Assembly: GCF_030005555.1 (NCBI RefSeq)
Contig: NZ_JASCQG010000011.1
Location: 1-64,000 of the forward strand
DNA length: 64,000 bases
Direction: 5' to 3'
DNA from: Empedobacter sedimenti
GTDB taxonomy: Bacteria; Bacteroidota; Bacteroidia; Flavobacteriales; Weeksellaceae
Shown here: positions 41,490-53,914 of the stretch, piece by piece
Numbering within the stretch: position 1 is the stretch's first letter
How the letters are laid out: each line of letters begins with the position of its first letter
Made by a program: the position numbers and the translations under genes
The notes under the pieces: model-generated
What the model was told of the DNA's origin: nothing
The model's input: the letters and a program-made list of their open reading frames with translations, nothing else
Databases searched by the model: none

Positions 41490-42119
41490 ATGATTGATTT
41501 AATTTTAAAATATTTTCCTGATTTAACGGAAAAACAAATCGAGCAATTTTCTAAAGTTGGCGATTTATACAAAGAGTCGAACGATCAAATCAATGTTGTT
41601 TCTCGAAAAGATATAGATGAAATTTATACCAATCATATTTTACATTCGTTAGCGATTGCAAAAGTGATGGAGTTTGCAGATGGTTCTTCTGTTCTGGATG
41701 TAGGAACTGGAGGAGGTTTACCAGGAATTCCGTTGGCAATTTTGTTTCCGAATGTACAATTTCATTTGGTGGATTCTATCGGTAAAAAAATCAAGGTTGT
41801 AAAAGGTGTGTCTGATGGTTTAGGTTTGACGAATGTAAAAGCCGAACAAAAGCGCGCCGAAGAGTTAACAGATAAATATGATTTTGTGGTTTCTCGTGCA
41901 GTAACAGCAATGCCAAGATTTGCGGAATGGATTCGTGGTAAATTTAAAAAAGAAGCCATCAATCCTTTTCCTAATGGATTGTTGTATTTAAAAGGAGGTG
42001 ATTTAACAGAAGAATTAGCAGGTTTTCCGAATGCTGTTTTATTTGATATTCAAAACTTTTTTGAGGAAGATTTCTTCGAGACAAAAAAAGTCGTTTATTT
42101 AGAAAAGAAAGATATTTAA
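41490..42119 (+). CDS. rsmG: 16S rRNA (guanine-527-N7)-methyltransferase RsmG
   Basis: SAM-dependent methyltransferase of 209 residues modifying G527 of 16S rRNA. Signatures include NVVSRKDIDEIYTNHILHSLA (about residue 33), VLDVGTGGGLPGIPLAILFP (SAM loop, about 68), HLVDSIGKKIKVV and the catalytic-region VVSRAVTAMPRFAEW. Length and order are normal. In an operon with the GAF-domain gene. Confidence 0.94.
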   Translation: MIDLILKYFPDLTEKQIEQFSKVGDLYKESNDQINVVSRKDIDEIYTNHILHSLAIAKVMEFADGSSVLDVGTGGGLPGIPLAILFPNVQFHLVDSIGKKIKVVKGVSDGLGLTNVKAEQKRAEELTDKYDFVVSRAVTAMPRFAEWIRGKFKKEAINPFPNGLLYLKGGDLTEELAGFPNAVLFDIQNFFEEDFFETKKVVYLEKKDI

Positions 42120-42138
42120 TCTGAAAGAAATAAATCTT

Positions 42139-42169
42139 AAAAACCGAAATCAATTTGATTTCGGTTTTT
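42139..42169 (+). terminator. Terminator of rsmG operon
   Basis: AAAAACCGAAATCA / TGATTTCGGTTTTT, a long stem with a 3-nt loop. Confidence 0.85.
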
Positions 42170-42270
42170 TATTTTAATAATTATTGAATTAATCCAAAAA
42201 ATGGACCTTAAAACGTCATTTTATCCAATACTTTAAGTTCTTTTTAAGAGGTTTTCTCGTCAAAATTCAC

Positions 42271-42278
42271 TATATTTG
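42271..42278 (+). promoter_or_regulatory. Promoter -7 element of gyrB
   Basis: TATATTTG, 27 nt upstream of the gyrB ATG; no TTG is seen at the -33 position. Confidence 0.5.
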
Positions 42279-42296
42279 TTTGTTTAAAAAAGTTAG

Positions 42297-44249
<1,953 letters not shown>

Positions 44250-44270
44250 TCGGTTTTGAACAATATAAAT

Positions 44271-44301
44271 AAAAAATCCAGCTGAAAAGCTGGATTTTTT
44301 T
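44271..44301. terminator. Bidirectional terminator between gyrB and antiporter gene
   Basis: AAAAAATCCAGCT / AGCTGGATTTTTTT with a GAAA tetraloop. Confidence 0.87.
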
Positions 44302-44331
44302 GTGATTATTTAATGAATCTTAAGAAAAAGA

Positions 44332-46608
44332 TTACTCCGAAATAATCAAAGTTGTTGGGACATTCGAAATCCAAATACTTTTAGTGTCAATTAAGTTTCT
44401 CCAACTTTCCATACTAATCATCATCAAATCCATTTCTTCTAAAAACTCTTTATCCAATTGTTGTTTGTAAGAAAGACTAATATGATTTGGTGCAATATTT
44501 TCGATACTACGAATAATTTCTTTCACCTCAGAATGACGTTTCGTATAACCGCTAACATCTACAATAATAATTTGAGATTCGCTGTTAGAGATTAATCGCT
44601 GCGCATATTTTAATAAATCGGCATCTTTGTTTCCGAAAAGAGGAAGAAAAACTTTCTCTGCTTTTCTGAAATCTTTGTCCAAAACAACGCCAACAGGAAC
44701 AGTTGATTTATTTAATAACTGTTTTGTTCTTTCGTTGAAAACGGAATGATCAAACATGTTTTCTTTTCCTGTAACTTGACCAATTAAAATATCAGGATCG
44801 ATAATTTTAGTTGTAAATCCTAGGATATTTCCAAGCAAAGAACCCGAATAGATAGAATTTCTTACTCCCATCAACATCAAATCGTAATCACCTTTTTGAG
44901 CAACATCAATAGTGTCGTAAACCATATCTGTAGACACTTTGAACATTGTTGTCACATCTTGATGTAATTCTTCTGAAACTTCAATAATTGGTTCGAAAAT
45001 TTCTGTTTCTCTATCTTCAAGATTGAAATGCTGCACTTCACTACTTTTCATAACATGAATAGCAGAAACAAGCGAATTATCATCTTGTTTTTTGATAAAA
45101 CTATTGGCAACACGCAACAATTCGGCTCCTTTTTCTGGAGTTTGAAAGTCGATTAATATTTTGTATTTTCGACTATTGCTGATTTCAACTAACTCATCTT
45201 CCGTTTTTTGTTTTCTAAATATCCAATTAATGATGTCAAGTGCAGGACCAGTCATAAATGTTGTGACAAGTGCCATAATTACCATCATCGCAAAAATTTC
45301 TGGAGTTAAAACACCTAAATCATAACCAATATTTAATACGACTAATTCCATCAAACCACGTGTATTCATGAGGGCTCCAATGGTTAAACTATCTTTCCAA
45401 TTTTGACCAACAAATTTGGCAGCGATTGCACTTCCTAAGAATTTTCCTGTTACGGCAACTAAAATGATTAAACCTGTTGTTTGCCATAAATGCGAGCTGT
45501 CTAATAATCCGATTTGAGTTCGTAAACCTGTGAAAACGAAGAATAGAGGTAATAAAAGAACTAATGCTACATCTTCAATTTTTTCAATGAATAAGTTTCT
45601 GAATTTGATGTTTTCTGGCATAATTGTTCCAGCTAAAAAAGCTCCAAATAATGCATGAATACCGATAATTTCACTTAAATAAGAAGAAATAATCAAGACC
45701 AAGAAAAATATTCCGATAATTGGTTTTGTAAGCGTTGTTTTGCTCGAATGTACATCTGCAATTCGTTTAAGAAAAGGACGAACAAATCGTACCATTGCAA
45801 TTACATAAATAACAGCAAGTAAGATAACATAAAGTGAACTTACAAAAGATCCTGCTTTCACAATAGCGATTACAGCTGCTAATAAACACCAAGCAGTAAT
45901 ATCATCGGCTGCGGCACATGTAATAACAATAGAACCTAAGCGAGTTTTACTAATTCCGCGTTCTTGTACAATACGAGCCAAAACCGGAAAAGCAGTAATA
46001 CTCATCGAAATACCAATAAATAAAGCAAATGATAAGAAATTGATTCCTTCTGGCGCAAATTCCATGTAGATTAATCCAGCTAAAGCCAAACCAAGTGTAA
46101 ATGGAATAATAATACTTGCGTGACTGATAACAATTGCGTCTTGCGCATTCTTTTTCAGAACTTTTAAATCCAATTCCATTCCGATAACATACATAAATAG
46201 AATTAAACCAATTTGACTGATAAATTCTAAATTACCTAGCGATTCTTTTGGGAAAAGATCACCAAAAAATTCTGGAAAATGCATTCCAATAAAAGATGGT
46301 CCAAGAAAAATACCCGCAATGATTTCTCCGATTACTGTTGGTTGTCCAATTTTATTAAAAATCCAACCAAAAACTCTGGCTGTAAATATAATTGTTACGA
46401 TTTGTGCTAACAAAATAGCAAGTGGATGTCCAATGTTGTGAGTGATACTATTAAGAAAGTCTTTGAAATAATTACTTTCGCTTGCAGCGTGTACCACATG
46501 TTTACCAGCTTCCATCTCTTCTGCTCTCATTACAATGAAATACATCATTAAAGAACAAAGTAGAATGGTTACGATGTAAAAAATTGAATTACGTGTCGAT
46601 TTTTTCAT
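44332..46608 (-). CDS. Kef-type cation:proton antiporter with Usp-like C-terminal region
   Basis: CPA2-family monovalent cation/H+ antiporter of 758 residues. The first helix (about 8-26) is followed by a polar loop and a Na_H_Exchanger core of about 12 helices (about 60-450), with KIGQPTVIGEIIAGIFLGPS, SMSITAFPVLARIVQERG, CAAADDITAWCLLA (tandem Asp of the ion site) and MNTRGLMELVVLNIGYDLG. Residues about 480-758 are soluble, with two segments resembling universal stress protein domains (KYKILIDFQTPEKGAELLRV; NKSTVPVGVVLDKDF), probably regulatory. I place the start at the ATG at 46608, six codons inside a TTG-started frame. Likely role: pH or potassium/sodium homeostasis. Confidence 0.87.
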   Translation of the reverse strand: MKKSTRNSIFYIVTILLCSLMMYFIVMRAEEMEAGKHVVHAASESNYFKDFLNSITHNIGHPLAILLAQIVTIIFTARVFGWIFNKIGQPTVIGEIIAGIFLGPSFIGMHFPEFFGDLFPKESLGNLEFISQIGLILFMYVIGMELDLKVLKKNAQDAIVISHASIIIPFTLGLALAGLIYMEFAPEGINFLSFALFIGISMSITAFPVLARIVQERGISKTRLGSIVITCAAADDITAWCLLAAVIAIVKAGSFVSSLYVILLAVIYVIAMVRFVRPFLKRIADVHSSKTTLTKPIIGIFFLVLIISSYLSEIIGIHALFGAFLAGTIMPENIKFRNLFIEKIEDVALVLLLPLFFVFTGLRTQIGLLDSSHLWQTTGLIILVAVTGKFLGSAIAAKFVGQNWKDSLTIGALMNTRGLMELVVLNIGYDLGVLTPEIFAMMVIMALVTTFMTGPALDIINWIFRKQKTEDELVEISNSRKYKILIDFQTPEKGAELLRVANSFIKKQDDNSLVSAIHVMKSSEVQHFNLEDRETEIFEPIIEVSEELHQDVTTMFKVSTDMVYDTIDVAQKGDYDLMLMGVRNSIYSGSLLGNILGFTTKIIDPDILIGQVTGKENMFDHSVFNERTKQLLNKSTVPVGVVLDKDFRKAEKVFLPLFGNKDADLLKYAQRLISNSESQIIIVDVSGYTKRHSEVKEIIRSIENIAPNHISLSYKQQLDKEFLEEMDLMMISMESWRNLIDTKSIWISNVPTTLIISE

Positions 46609-46706
46609 GGCGTATATTTTTAGCAAAAATCTGAAATTAATTTACGAAAAAAAGCCTTGAAATATCAAATCTGGCAAAAATGTAATGAAATGGTAATATT
46701 TTGTAG

Positions 46707-47429
46707 TTAAATGGAAATTCTGTTCAAGAAATTAGTCTTATAAACCTCGCTCAAAATCAAATTAATCTCTTTATTATCCTTAGATAGCGTATCCAATGTA
46801 ATACTTTCTGAGTTAAAATACTTGATATGTTGTATGTTGATAATTTCGCGTTTATTGATGCGAACAAAGTTTTTTTCGGGTAAAATTTCAGTCAAATTAT
46901 CTAACGTAATGTTTTTTAAAGTTAATTCGGATAAATCATTGTAAATAACAATTTTATCTCTGCTTTCTAAAGTTGAAGTAGAGATATAAAGGATTTGATT
47001 AAAATGAAGTAATATTTTTCCTTTATCAGAGTTTAGTTGTACAAAAGAATTTTGTTGATTATCAGTTTGTTGAATACGTTTTTTAATTTTGTCTATCGCT
47101 TGTTGTAAACGTTCTTTTTTAATCGGTTTTTGGATATAATCTGTCGCGTCCAAATCAAAAGCATCTGTCGCATATTCTTTGTAAGCTGTAGAAAAAATAA
47201 AAGGTTTGTCTTTTAATAAATTTGCAACCTGCAAACCATTAATTTTAGGCATTTCTATGTCTAGAATACAAAAGTCGAAATCAAGATTTTCTATTTCATT
47301 GATAAATAACTTAGGATCAACAAAAGCCTTTACAACTACGATATCATCCATTTGTTCGCAAAGCATTTTTAGGTATTTTAAACCTAAAATTTCATCATCA
47401 ATTAGAATGCATTTTAGTGTAGAACTCAT
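46707..47429 (-). CDS. LytTR-family response regulator
   Basis: Transcription factor of 240 residues. The receiver domain (about 1-120) has the acidic pair LIDDE, phospho-acceptor Asp in FDFCILDIEMPKING (about residue 57), Thr/Ser in PFIFSTAYKEYA and Lys in YIQKPIKKERL. The C-terminal LytTR DNA-binding domain (about 140-240) contains ILYISTSTLESRDKIVIYND and FVRINKREIINIQHI. It overlaps the histidine kinase gene by 32 nt, so the two form a pair with coupled translation. Target genes are not evident nearby. Confidence 0.9.
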   Translation of the reverse strand: MSSTLKCILIDDEILGLKYLKMLCEQMDDIVVVKAFVDPKLFINEIENLDFDFCILDIEMPKINGLQVANLLKDKPFIFSTAYKEYATDAFDLDATDYIQKPIKKERLQQAIDKIKKRIQQTDNQQNSFVQLNSDKGKILLHFNQILYISTSTLESRDKIVIYNDLSELTLKNITLDNLTEILPEKNFVRINKREIINIQHIKYFNSESITLDTLSKDNKEINLILSEVYKTNFLNRISI

Positions 47430-48156
47430 GTAAATTGATTTTTAAATTAGCGACAAAAATATCTTGTTCAATTGTTTTAGAAAGTGTAAAACTATTTTCG
47501 TAAATCATTCGTAAACGATGTTCCAAAGATTCGCTTCCATGACCACCAGTTTCTTTTTTCAGGCTGTTTTTAGGCGAAATTTTGTTCATTACTTGAATTT
47601 GAAAACTCTTTTGATTCAGCTCAATTGCAATTTTTATAAATGAGTTTTGTTGTTGAAAATCTGTGTGTTTAAAAGCATTTTCAATAAAATCAATACTGAT
47701 TAATGGGGCAATTATTTTTTCTTGATAGAAAGGTGATTGTTCATCAATTTTCGTTTTGATTTGAAAGTCAAACAAAGGAGAAACTTTTACCTTATTAATT
47801 TCAATAAAGTTTTTTGTGAAATCAATTTCATCCTTTACAGTGACAAAGTTTGCTTTGCTTTCATATAAAATATAGTCCAACACGTTGGCTAATTTATCAA
47901 TTGTATAATAAGTTTGATATGCGTTTGACTGAATAGAATTAAGTATGTTTTTGAACAAATGTGGATTTAGTTTAGCATCATAACTTTCTAGTTTTAATTC
48001 ATCAACTTTAGTTGATAAATTATCTAAACGTTGTGTTTGCTCTTGGTTTATATTTTTTTCAGATTTTAAAGTATTGATTAAATAAGTAATCATAATGATT
48101 AGAAAAATAATCAATGCAATAATGAGATAAAGTAATATGGTAGGAAGTTGAATCAT
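47398..48156 (-). CDS. LytS-type sensor histidine kinase, minimal
   Basis: Membrane-anchored kinase of 252 residues. One long N-terminal helix (about 5-29) is followed by a short coiled coil (about 32-60). The His_kinase (PF06580-type) motif with the phospho-His is YDAKLNPHLFKNILNSIQSN (about residue 67). The HATPase part has the N-box IDFIENAFKHTD and G-box GGHGSESLEHRLRMIY. There is no periplasmic sensor domain, so the signal must come through the membrane helix or a partner. The cognate LytTR regulator overlaps its 3' end. Confidence 0.87.
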   Translation of the reverse strand: MIQLPTILLYLIIALIIFLIIMITYLINTLKSEKNINQEQTQRLDNLSTKVDELKLESYDAKLNPHLFKNILNSIQSNAYQTYYTIDKLANVLDYILYESKANFVTVKDEIDFTKNFIEINKVKVSPLFDFQIKTKIDEQSPFYQEKIIAPLISIDFIENAFKHTDFQQQNSFIKIAIELNQKSFQIQVMNKISPKNSLKKETGGHGSESLEHRLRMIYENSFTLSKTIEQDIFVANLKINLHEFYTKMHSN

Positions 48157-48195
48157 GCTAAAAATACTAACTCAAAGATAAAATAATTTACGAAC

Positions 48196-48230
48196 AAAAA
48201 AATCCAGAAAGTAGAACCTTCTGGATTTTT
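48196..48230 (-). terminator. Terminator of ABC-F gene
   Basis: Minus strand AAAAATCCAGAA / TTCTGGATTTTTTT with a 9-nt loop, 23 nt after the stop codon. Confidence 0.8.
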
Positions 48231-48252
48231 AGAATTATTGTGAAAGATATTA

Positions 48253-50394
<2,142 letters not shown>

Positions 50395-50459
50395 ATTTGT
50401 CTTATTATTGTATAAAATTTATTAAAATTTAATATATTTAAAACGCTAAATATTTGATA

Positions 50460-51965
50460 ATGAAAAAGTTTAATCTATTATTGTCTGCAGTAGTGTTATT
50501 CCTAGCGGGTAACTCTTTTGTAGATGCTCAAAATTCTAAGAATCCTTGGGCAATTACAGTTGGTGCTCACGCGGTTGACCACAACTCGATCGTTGGTCCA
50601 TTCAACCAGTATTTCAAAACAGATAATTGGGATATCGTTCCTCCTTTATCTAAATTATCTATTATCCGTAACTTAAACAGATCTTTTGATGTTGATTTAA
50701 CTGCTTCTGTAGGAGAAGTTGATAACGTAAGATTACGTGTTAAAGATGAATTATTCATCAACGCTGGTTTAGGTTTACGTTATAAATTAGCTAATGGATA
50801 CATCTTACCAGAAGATTCTTGGTTTGATCCTTATGTACGTGTTGGTGCAGGTTACCACAGATATGATTACACAGGATTACAATTCCCATTAACTGCTTAT
50901 AGAGGTAGTGAGAAATATGGAGAGCGTCCATACCAATTAACAGAAGTTGAAACTTTAGAGAAAAACCACTTTGTAGCTTCTTTAGGAGGAGGTATTAACT
51001 TTTGGTTAACTAAAAACTTCGGTTTAAACGTTGCTTCTGATTATAACTGGTTACCAGCGCACGGAGGAAACAACTATTTTGACTTCTTCCAACATACAGT
51101 AGGAGTTACTTTCCGTTTCGGAAAACAAGATAGAGATAATGATGGTATTGCTGATGACGAAGATGCATGTCCAGATACTCCAGGTATCGTTACAGGAGAT
51201 CCTGCTACAAACGGTTGTCCTGATACAGATGGAGACGGAATCTTTGATAAAGATGACGCTTGTCCAGAAGTTGCAGGTTTAGCTGAATTCCAAGGTTGTC
51301 CTGATACAGATGGTGATGGTGTTGCTGATAAAGATGATGCTTGTCCAGAGGTTGCAGGTCCAGTTGAAAACAACGGATGTCCTTGGCCTGATACAGATAA
51401 TGACGGAATCTTAGATAAAGATGATGCTTGTCCAGAGGTTGCAGGTTTACCAGAATTCCAAGGTTGTCCTGATACAGACGGAGATGGTATTCCAGATAAA
51501 GATGATGCTTGTCCAACTGAAAAAGGACCAAAAGAAAACAATGGTTGTCCATGGTCTGAGGTTCACGTAGCAAAACGTTTATCTAACATTTTATTCGAGT
51601 ACAACTCAGATAAAATCGTTCCTTCTTCTTACGAAGATGTAAAAGTTGCAGCTCAGATCTTAAACTCTGATGATTTAAAAGCGAAAAGCTTCTACATCGA
51701 CGGTCACGCTGATCAAAGAGGTAAAGACGCTTACAACAAAGCATTATCTTTAAAACGTGCTAAAGCATTAGTTAAAGTTTTAGGAGAAAGAGGTGGAGTT
51801 GATACAAACCGTTTAACTGCTCGTGGATTAGGAGAGACTCAATTATTATGTACTGAGGAAACAGAAGAATGTTACCAAAGAAACAGACGTGTTGAAGTTT
51901 TACCTAAAACTGCAACAGTTGTTGAAACTAAAGTTGTAAAACCAGCTACAAAAAAGAAAAAATAA
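50460..51965 (+). CDS. OmpA-family outer membrane protein with thrombospondin type 3 repeats
   Basis: Major outer-membrane protein of 501 residues. Signal peptide (LLLSAVVLFLAGNSFVDAQ). N-terminal 8-strand barrel domain (about 25-220). Five calcium-binding TSP3 repeats (about 225-365), for example DNDGIADDEDACPDTPG and DGDGIFDKDDACPEVAG, in which paired cysteines could form disulfides. C-terminal OmpA peptidoglycan-binding domain (about 370-480) with ILFEYNSDKI, IDGHADQRG (Asp) and NRRVEVLP (Arg). The C-terminal tail is Lys-rich. It links the outer membrane to the cell wall. The start is the ATG at 50460. Codon use is strongly biased towards likely preferred codons, which fits high expression. 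Confidence 0.92.
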   Translation: MKKFNLLLSAVVLFLAGNSFVDAQNSKNPWAITVGAHAVDHNSIVGPFNQYFKTDNWDIVPPLSKLSIIRNLNRSFDVDLTASVGEVDNVRLRVKDELFINAGLGLRYKLANGYILPEDSWFDPYVRVGAGYHRYDYTGLQFPLTAYRGSEKYGERPYQLTEVETLEKNHFVASLGGGINFWLTKNFGLNVASDYNWLPAHGGNNYFDFFQHTVGVTFRFGKQDRDNDGIADDEDACPDTPGIVTGDPATNGCPDTDGDGIFDKDDACPEVAGLAEFQGCPDTDGDGVADKDDACPEVAGPVENNGCPWPDTDNDGILDKDDACPEVAGLPEFQGCPDTDGDGIPDKDDACPTEKGPKENNGCPWSEVHVAKRLSNILFEYNSDKIVPSSYEDVKVAAQILNSDDLKAKSFYIDGHADQRGKDAYNKALSLKRAKALVKVLGERGGVDTNRLTARGLGETQLLCTEETEECYQRNRRVEVLPKTATVVETKVVKPATKKKK

Positions 51966-51987
51966 TTCTTTAAATAGCTTACAATAG

Positions 51988-52017
51988 AAATAGCCACCTC
52001 AATGAGGTGGCTATTTT
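51988..52017. terminator. Bidirectional terminator between ompA-like and ABC1 kinase genes
   Basis: AAATAGCCACCTC / GAGGTGGCTATTTT, a 13-bp stem with a 3-nt loop. Confidence 0.87.
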
Positions 52018-52041
52018 ATTTTTAATATTTTTTTATGATTA

Positions 52042-53673
52042 TTATTTTTTTCTAAAGACTAAAAGAATAATACAACTTGCCGTAAACATAGAAAGTAAAT
52101 ATCCTATCCAAGAAAGTAAAGGCATGTCCAAAATCATTGGGCGAACATTTGTATTAGCTAGCATACTAGCACCAATTCCAAAAGCTAAAGTTAGAATAGC
52201 TAGCACGAGTTTGTTAATACTATCTTTTATTAACTTCTGAATATTATCTATTTCATCAATTTTGAAGTTTAAAGCTAATTTATCATTATTCACTTTTTCG
52301 ATTAATTTCAACGTGTCTTCTGGTAAATCGTTGATTAAATCTTGAATATCTTTAAAATTATCAATCGCTTTTTTACTCAAATATTTTGGATGAAATTTTT
52401 GTCGAGCCAATTTTACTGCATAAGGACGCATTGAACGTTGTACATTAAGATCAGCGTGTAATTGTTGTCCAATCCCTTCTATAAGCGCAATTCCGCGTAG
52501 TAAAATATAAACATATTCGGGTAATAAAACATGATTTCGCTGTAGAATATGATTGAATTTTTTGATGATGATTTGAACTTCTATCGTGTCAACAGTATTG
52601 TATTCTAAATAATCAAAAATATCTGCAATATCTCGTTCTAATTGTTTTTCGTTTTCGATGTAATGCTTAATCGCCATTTTTTTAAGTGAACGAACAATAC
52701 GTTTCGGATTTTTTAATCCAAAATCTATCACAACATTCTCTAAAGCTTCTTTTTCGTTGATGGCTAAAATTCCCATCGAACCAAAATCTATAAAAGCGAT
52801 TCGACCATCTTTTAAGATAAAAATATTTCCGGGATGTGGGTCTGCATGAAAAAATCCGTCATCAAGTAATTGTTTCAAATAAATATCAAAACCTTTTTGT
52901 ACGATTTTTTTCGGATCAAGTCCCAAAGCTTCTAATTGCTCAACATCATTTACCTTGAAACCTTCGATGAATTCCATACAAAGAAAATTATTGTTGGAAT
53001 AATCTTCGTAAGTTTTTGGTACATAAACATCTTTACTATTCTCGAAATTTTTTCTAAAACGTTCGATATTCTGAAATTCATTGGTTAACGAAAGTTCTTT
53101 CAAAATTGAATTTTCAAATGATTTTTCGATTTCAGAAATGAATAATTTTTGAAGTTTCTCATATTTTTTTTCCAAAAAATGAACAATGTCTCGAATCAAA
53201 GCTAAATCGGACTCTATTATTTTCTGAATATTAGATCGTTTTACTTTGAAAACAACTTTTTCTCCATTCAGTAAAGTTGCGCGATATACTTGCGAAATAC
53301 TTGCGGCAGCAAAAGGTTGTTCTTCTATAAAAAGAAAATGCTCGTTAGGCTCAATTCCAAATTCGTCTCTAATTTTTTGTTTGATATCGATTTCTTCTGG
53401 AGGAACGTTGTCTTGTAATTTTTTTAATTCAAGAATCAATGCTTCAGGAACCAAATCTTTTCGATTACTTAATAATTGTCCAAATTTTATATAGGTGGGA
53501 CCAAGTTCTTCCAAAGCCATTCGGAAACGCTGATTGAAAGATTGGTTAAAAAATTCGGTATTATGATCAGAATGAAACAAATCATTTCCGCGAGAAAGAA
53601 TTTCTTCGAAACCATATTTAGAAACGACTTTTACGATTTTAGAAAATCGTTTTATTTTCTTTAGACTATCCAT
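52042..53673 (-). CDS. ABC1/UbiB/AarF-type atypical kinase
   Basis: Atypical protein-kinase-like protein of 543 residues. Signatures: the KxGQ-type motif YIKFGQLLSNRKDLVPEALI (about residue 55), the Ala-rich loop PFAAASISQVYRATL in place of the Gly loop, Lys in VVFKVKR, DDGFFHADPHPGNIFILKDG (about 275) and IAFIDFGSMG (metal Asp). Two C-terminal hydrophobic helices (about 495-540) anchor it in the membrane. Family members support ubiquinone or other isoprenoid quinone synthesis; flavobacteria make menaquinone, so its role here is uncertain. Divergent from rpsA. Confidence 0.9.
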   Translation of the reverse strand: MDSLKKIKRFSKIVKVVSKYGFEEILSRGNDLFHSDHNTEFFNQSFNQRFRMALEELGPTYIKFGQLLSNRKDLVPEALILELKKLQDNVPPEEIDIKQKIRDEFGIEPNEHFLFIEEQPFAAASISQVYRATLLNGEKVVFKVKRSNIQKIIESDLALIRDIVHFLEKKYEKLQKLFISEIEKSFENSILKELSLTNEFQNIERFRKNFENSKDVYVPKTYEDYSNNNFLCMEFIEGFKVNDVEQLEALGLDPKKIVQKGFDIYLKQLLDDGFFHADPHPGNIFILKDGRIAFIDFGSMGILAINEKEALENVVIDFGLKNPKRIVRSLKKMAIKHYIENEKQLERDIADIFDYLEYNTVDTIEVQIIIKKFNHILQRNHVLLPEYVYILLRGIALIEGIGQQLHADLNVQRSMRPYAVKLARQKFHPKYLSKKAIDNFKDIQDLINDLPEDTLKLIEKVNNDKLALNFKIDEIDNIQKLIKDSINKLVLAILTLAFGIGASMLANTNVRPMILDMPLLSWIGYLLSMFTASCIILLVFRKK

Positions 53674-53787
53674 AAAGTTGAGATTCGATTACAAGTTACA
53701 AATAAAGATGACTGAAGTTTGTTTATAAAATCTTAAATTTCTTTGAGTTGAAGCTAAAATTATTCCAAATATTAAAATATAATTGTT

Positions 53788-53795
53788 TAACTTTG
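53788..53795 (+). promoter_or_regulatory. Promoter -7 element of rpsA
   Basis: TAACTTTG about 120 nt upstream of the rpsA ATG, so the transcript has a long leader. Confidence 0.55.
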
Positions 53796-53799
53796 CACT

Positions 53800-53914
53800 C
53801 GCTAAAATGGTTTAGGAATCAAGCGATTAATTATTAAGTTAAACATCTCTCGGTCATTTATTTGCATTTGAAGATTCCGAAATAAAATAGATTGAGATAC
53901 AAATTTTTAGAATT
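53800..53914 (+). promoter_or_regulatory. Long 5' untranslated leader of rpsA
   Basis: About 115 nt between the promoter core and the start codon. A GGAATC at 53814-53819 can pair with GATTCC at 53874-53879, enclosing an A/T-rich stretch. Such a leader could be the site of S1 autoregulation, as known for E. coli rpsA. Not matched to any defined RNA family. Confidence 0.35.

Noticed and set aside
51131-51560. Regularly spaced repeats that might suggest a CRISPR array or tandem repeat locus
   Set aside because: They are in-frame coding repeats (DxDGDGxxDxxDACP) of the OmpA-type protein with diverged DNA and no unique spacers.
51074-51573. Long antisense open frames rich in Ser/Gly/Pro or His/Leu opposite the ompA-like gene
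   Set aside because: They are produced by the repeated TSP3 codons on the other strand. The composition mirrors the repeats and there is no promoter or known family.
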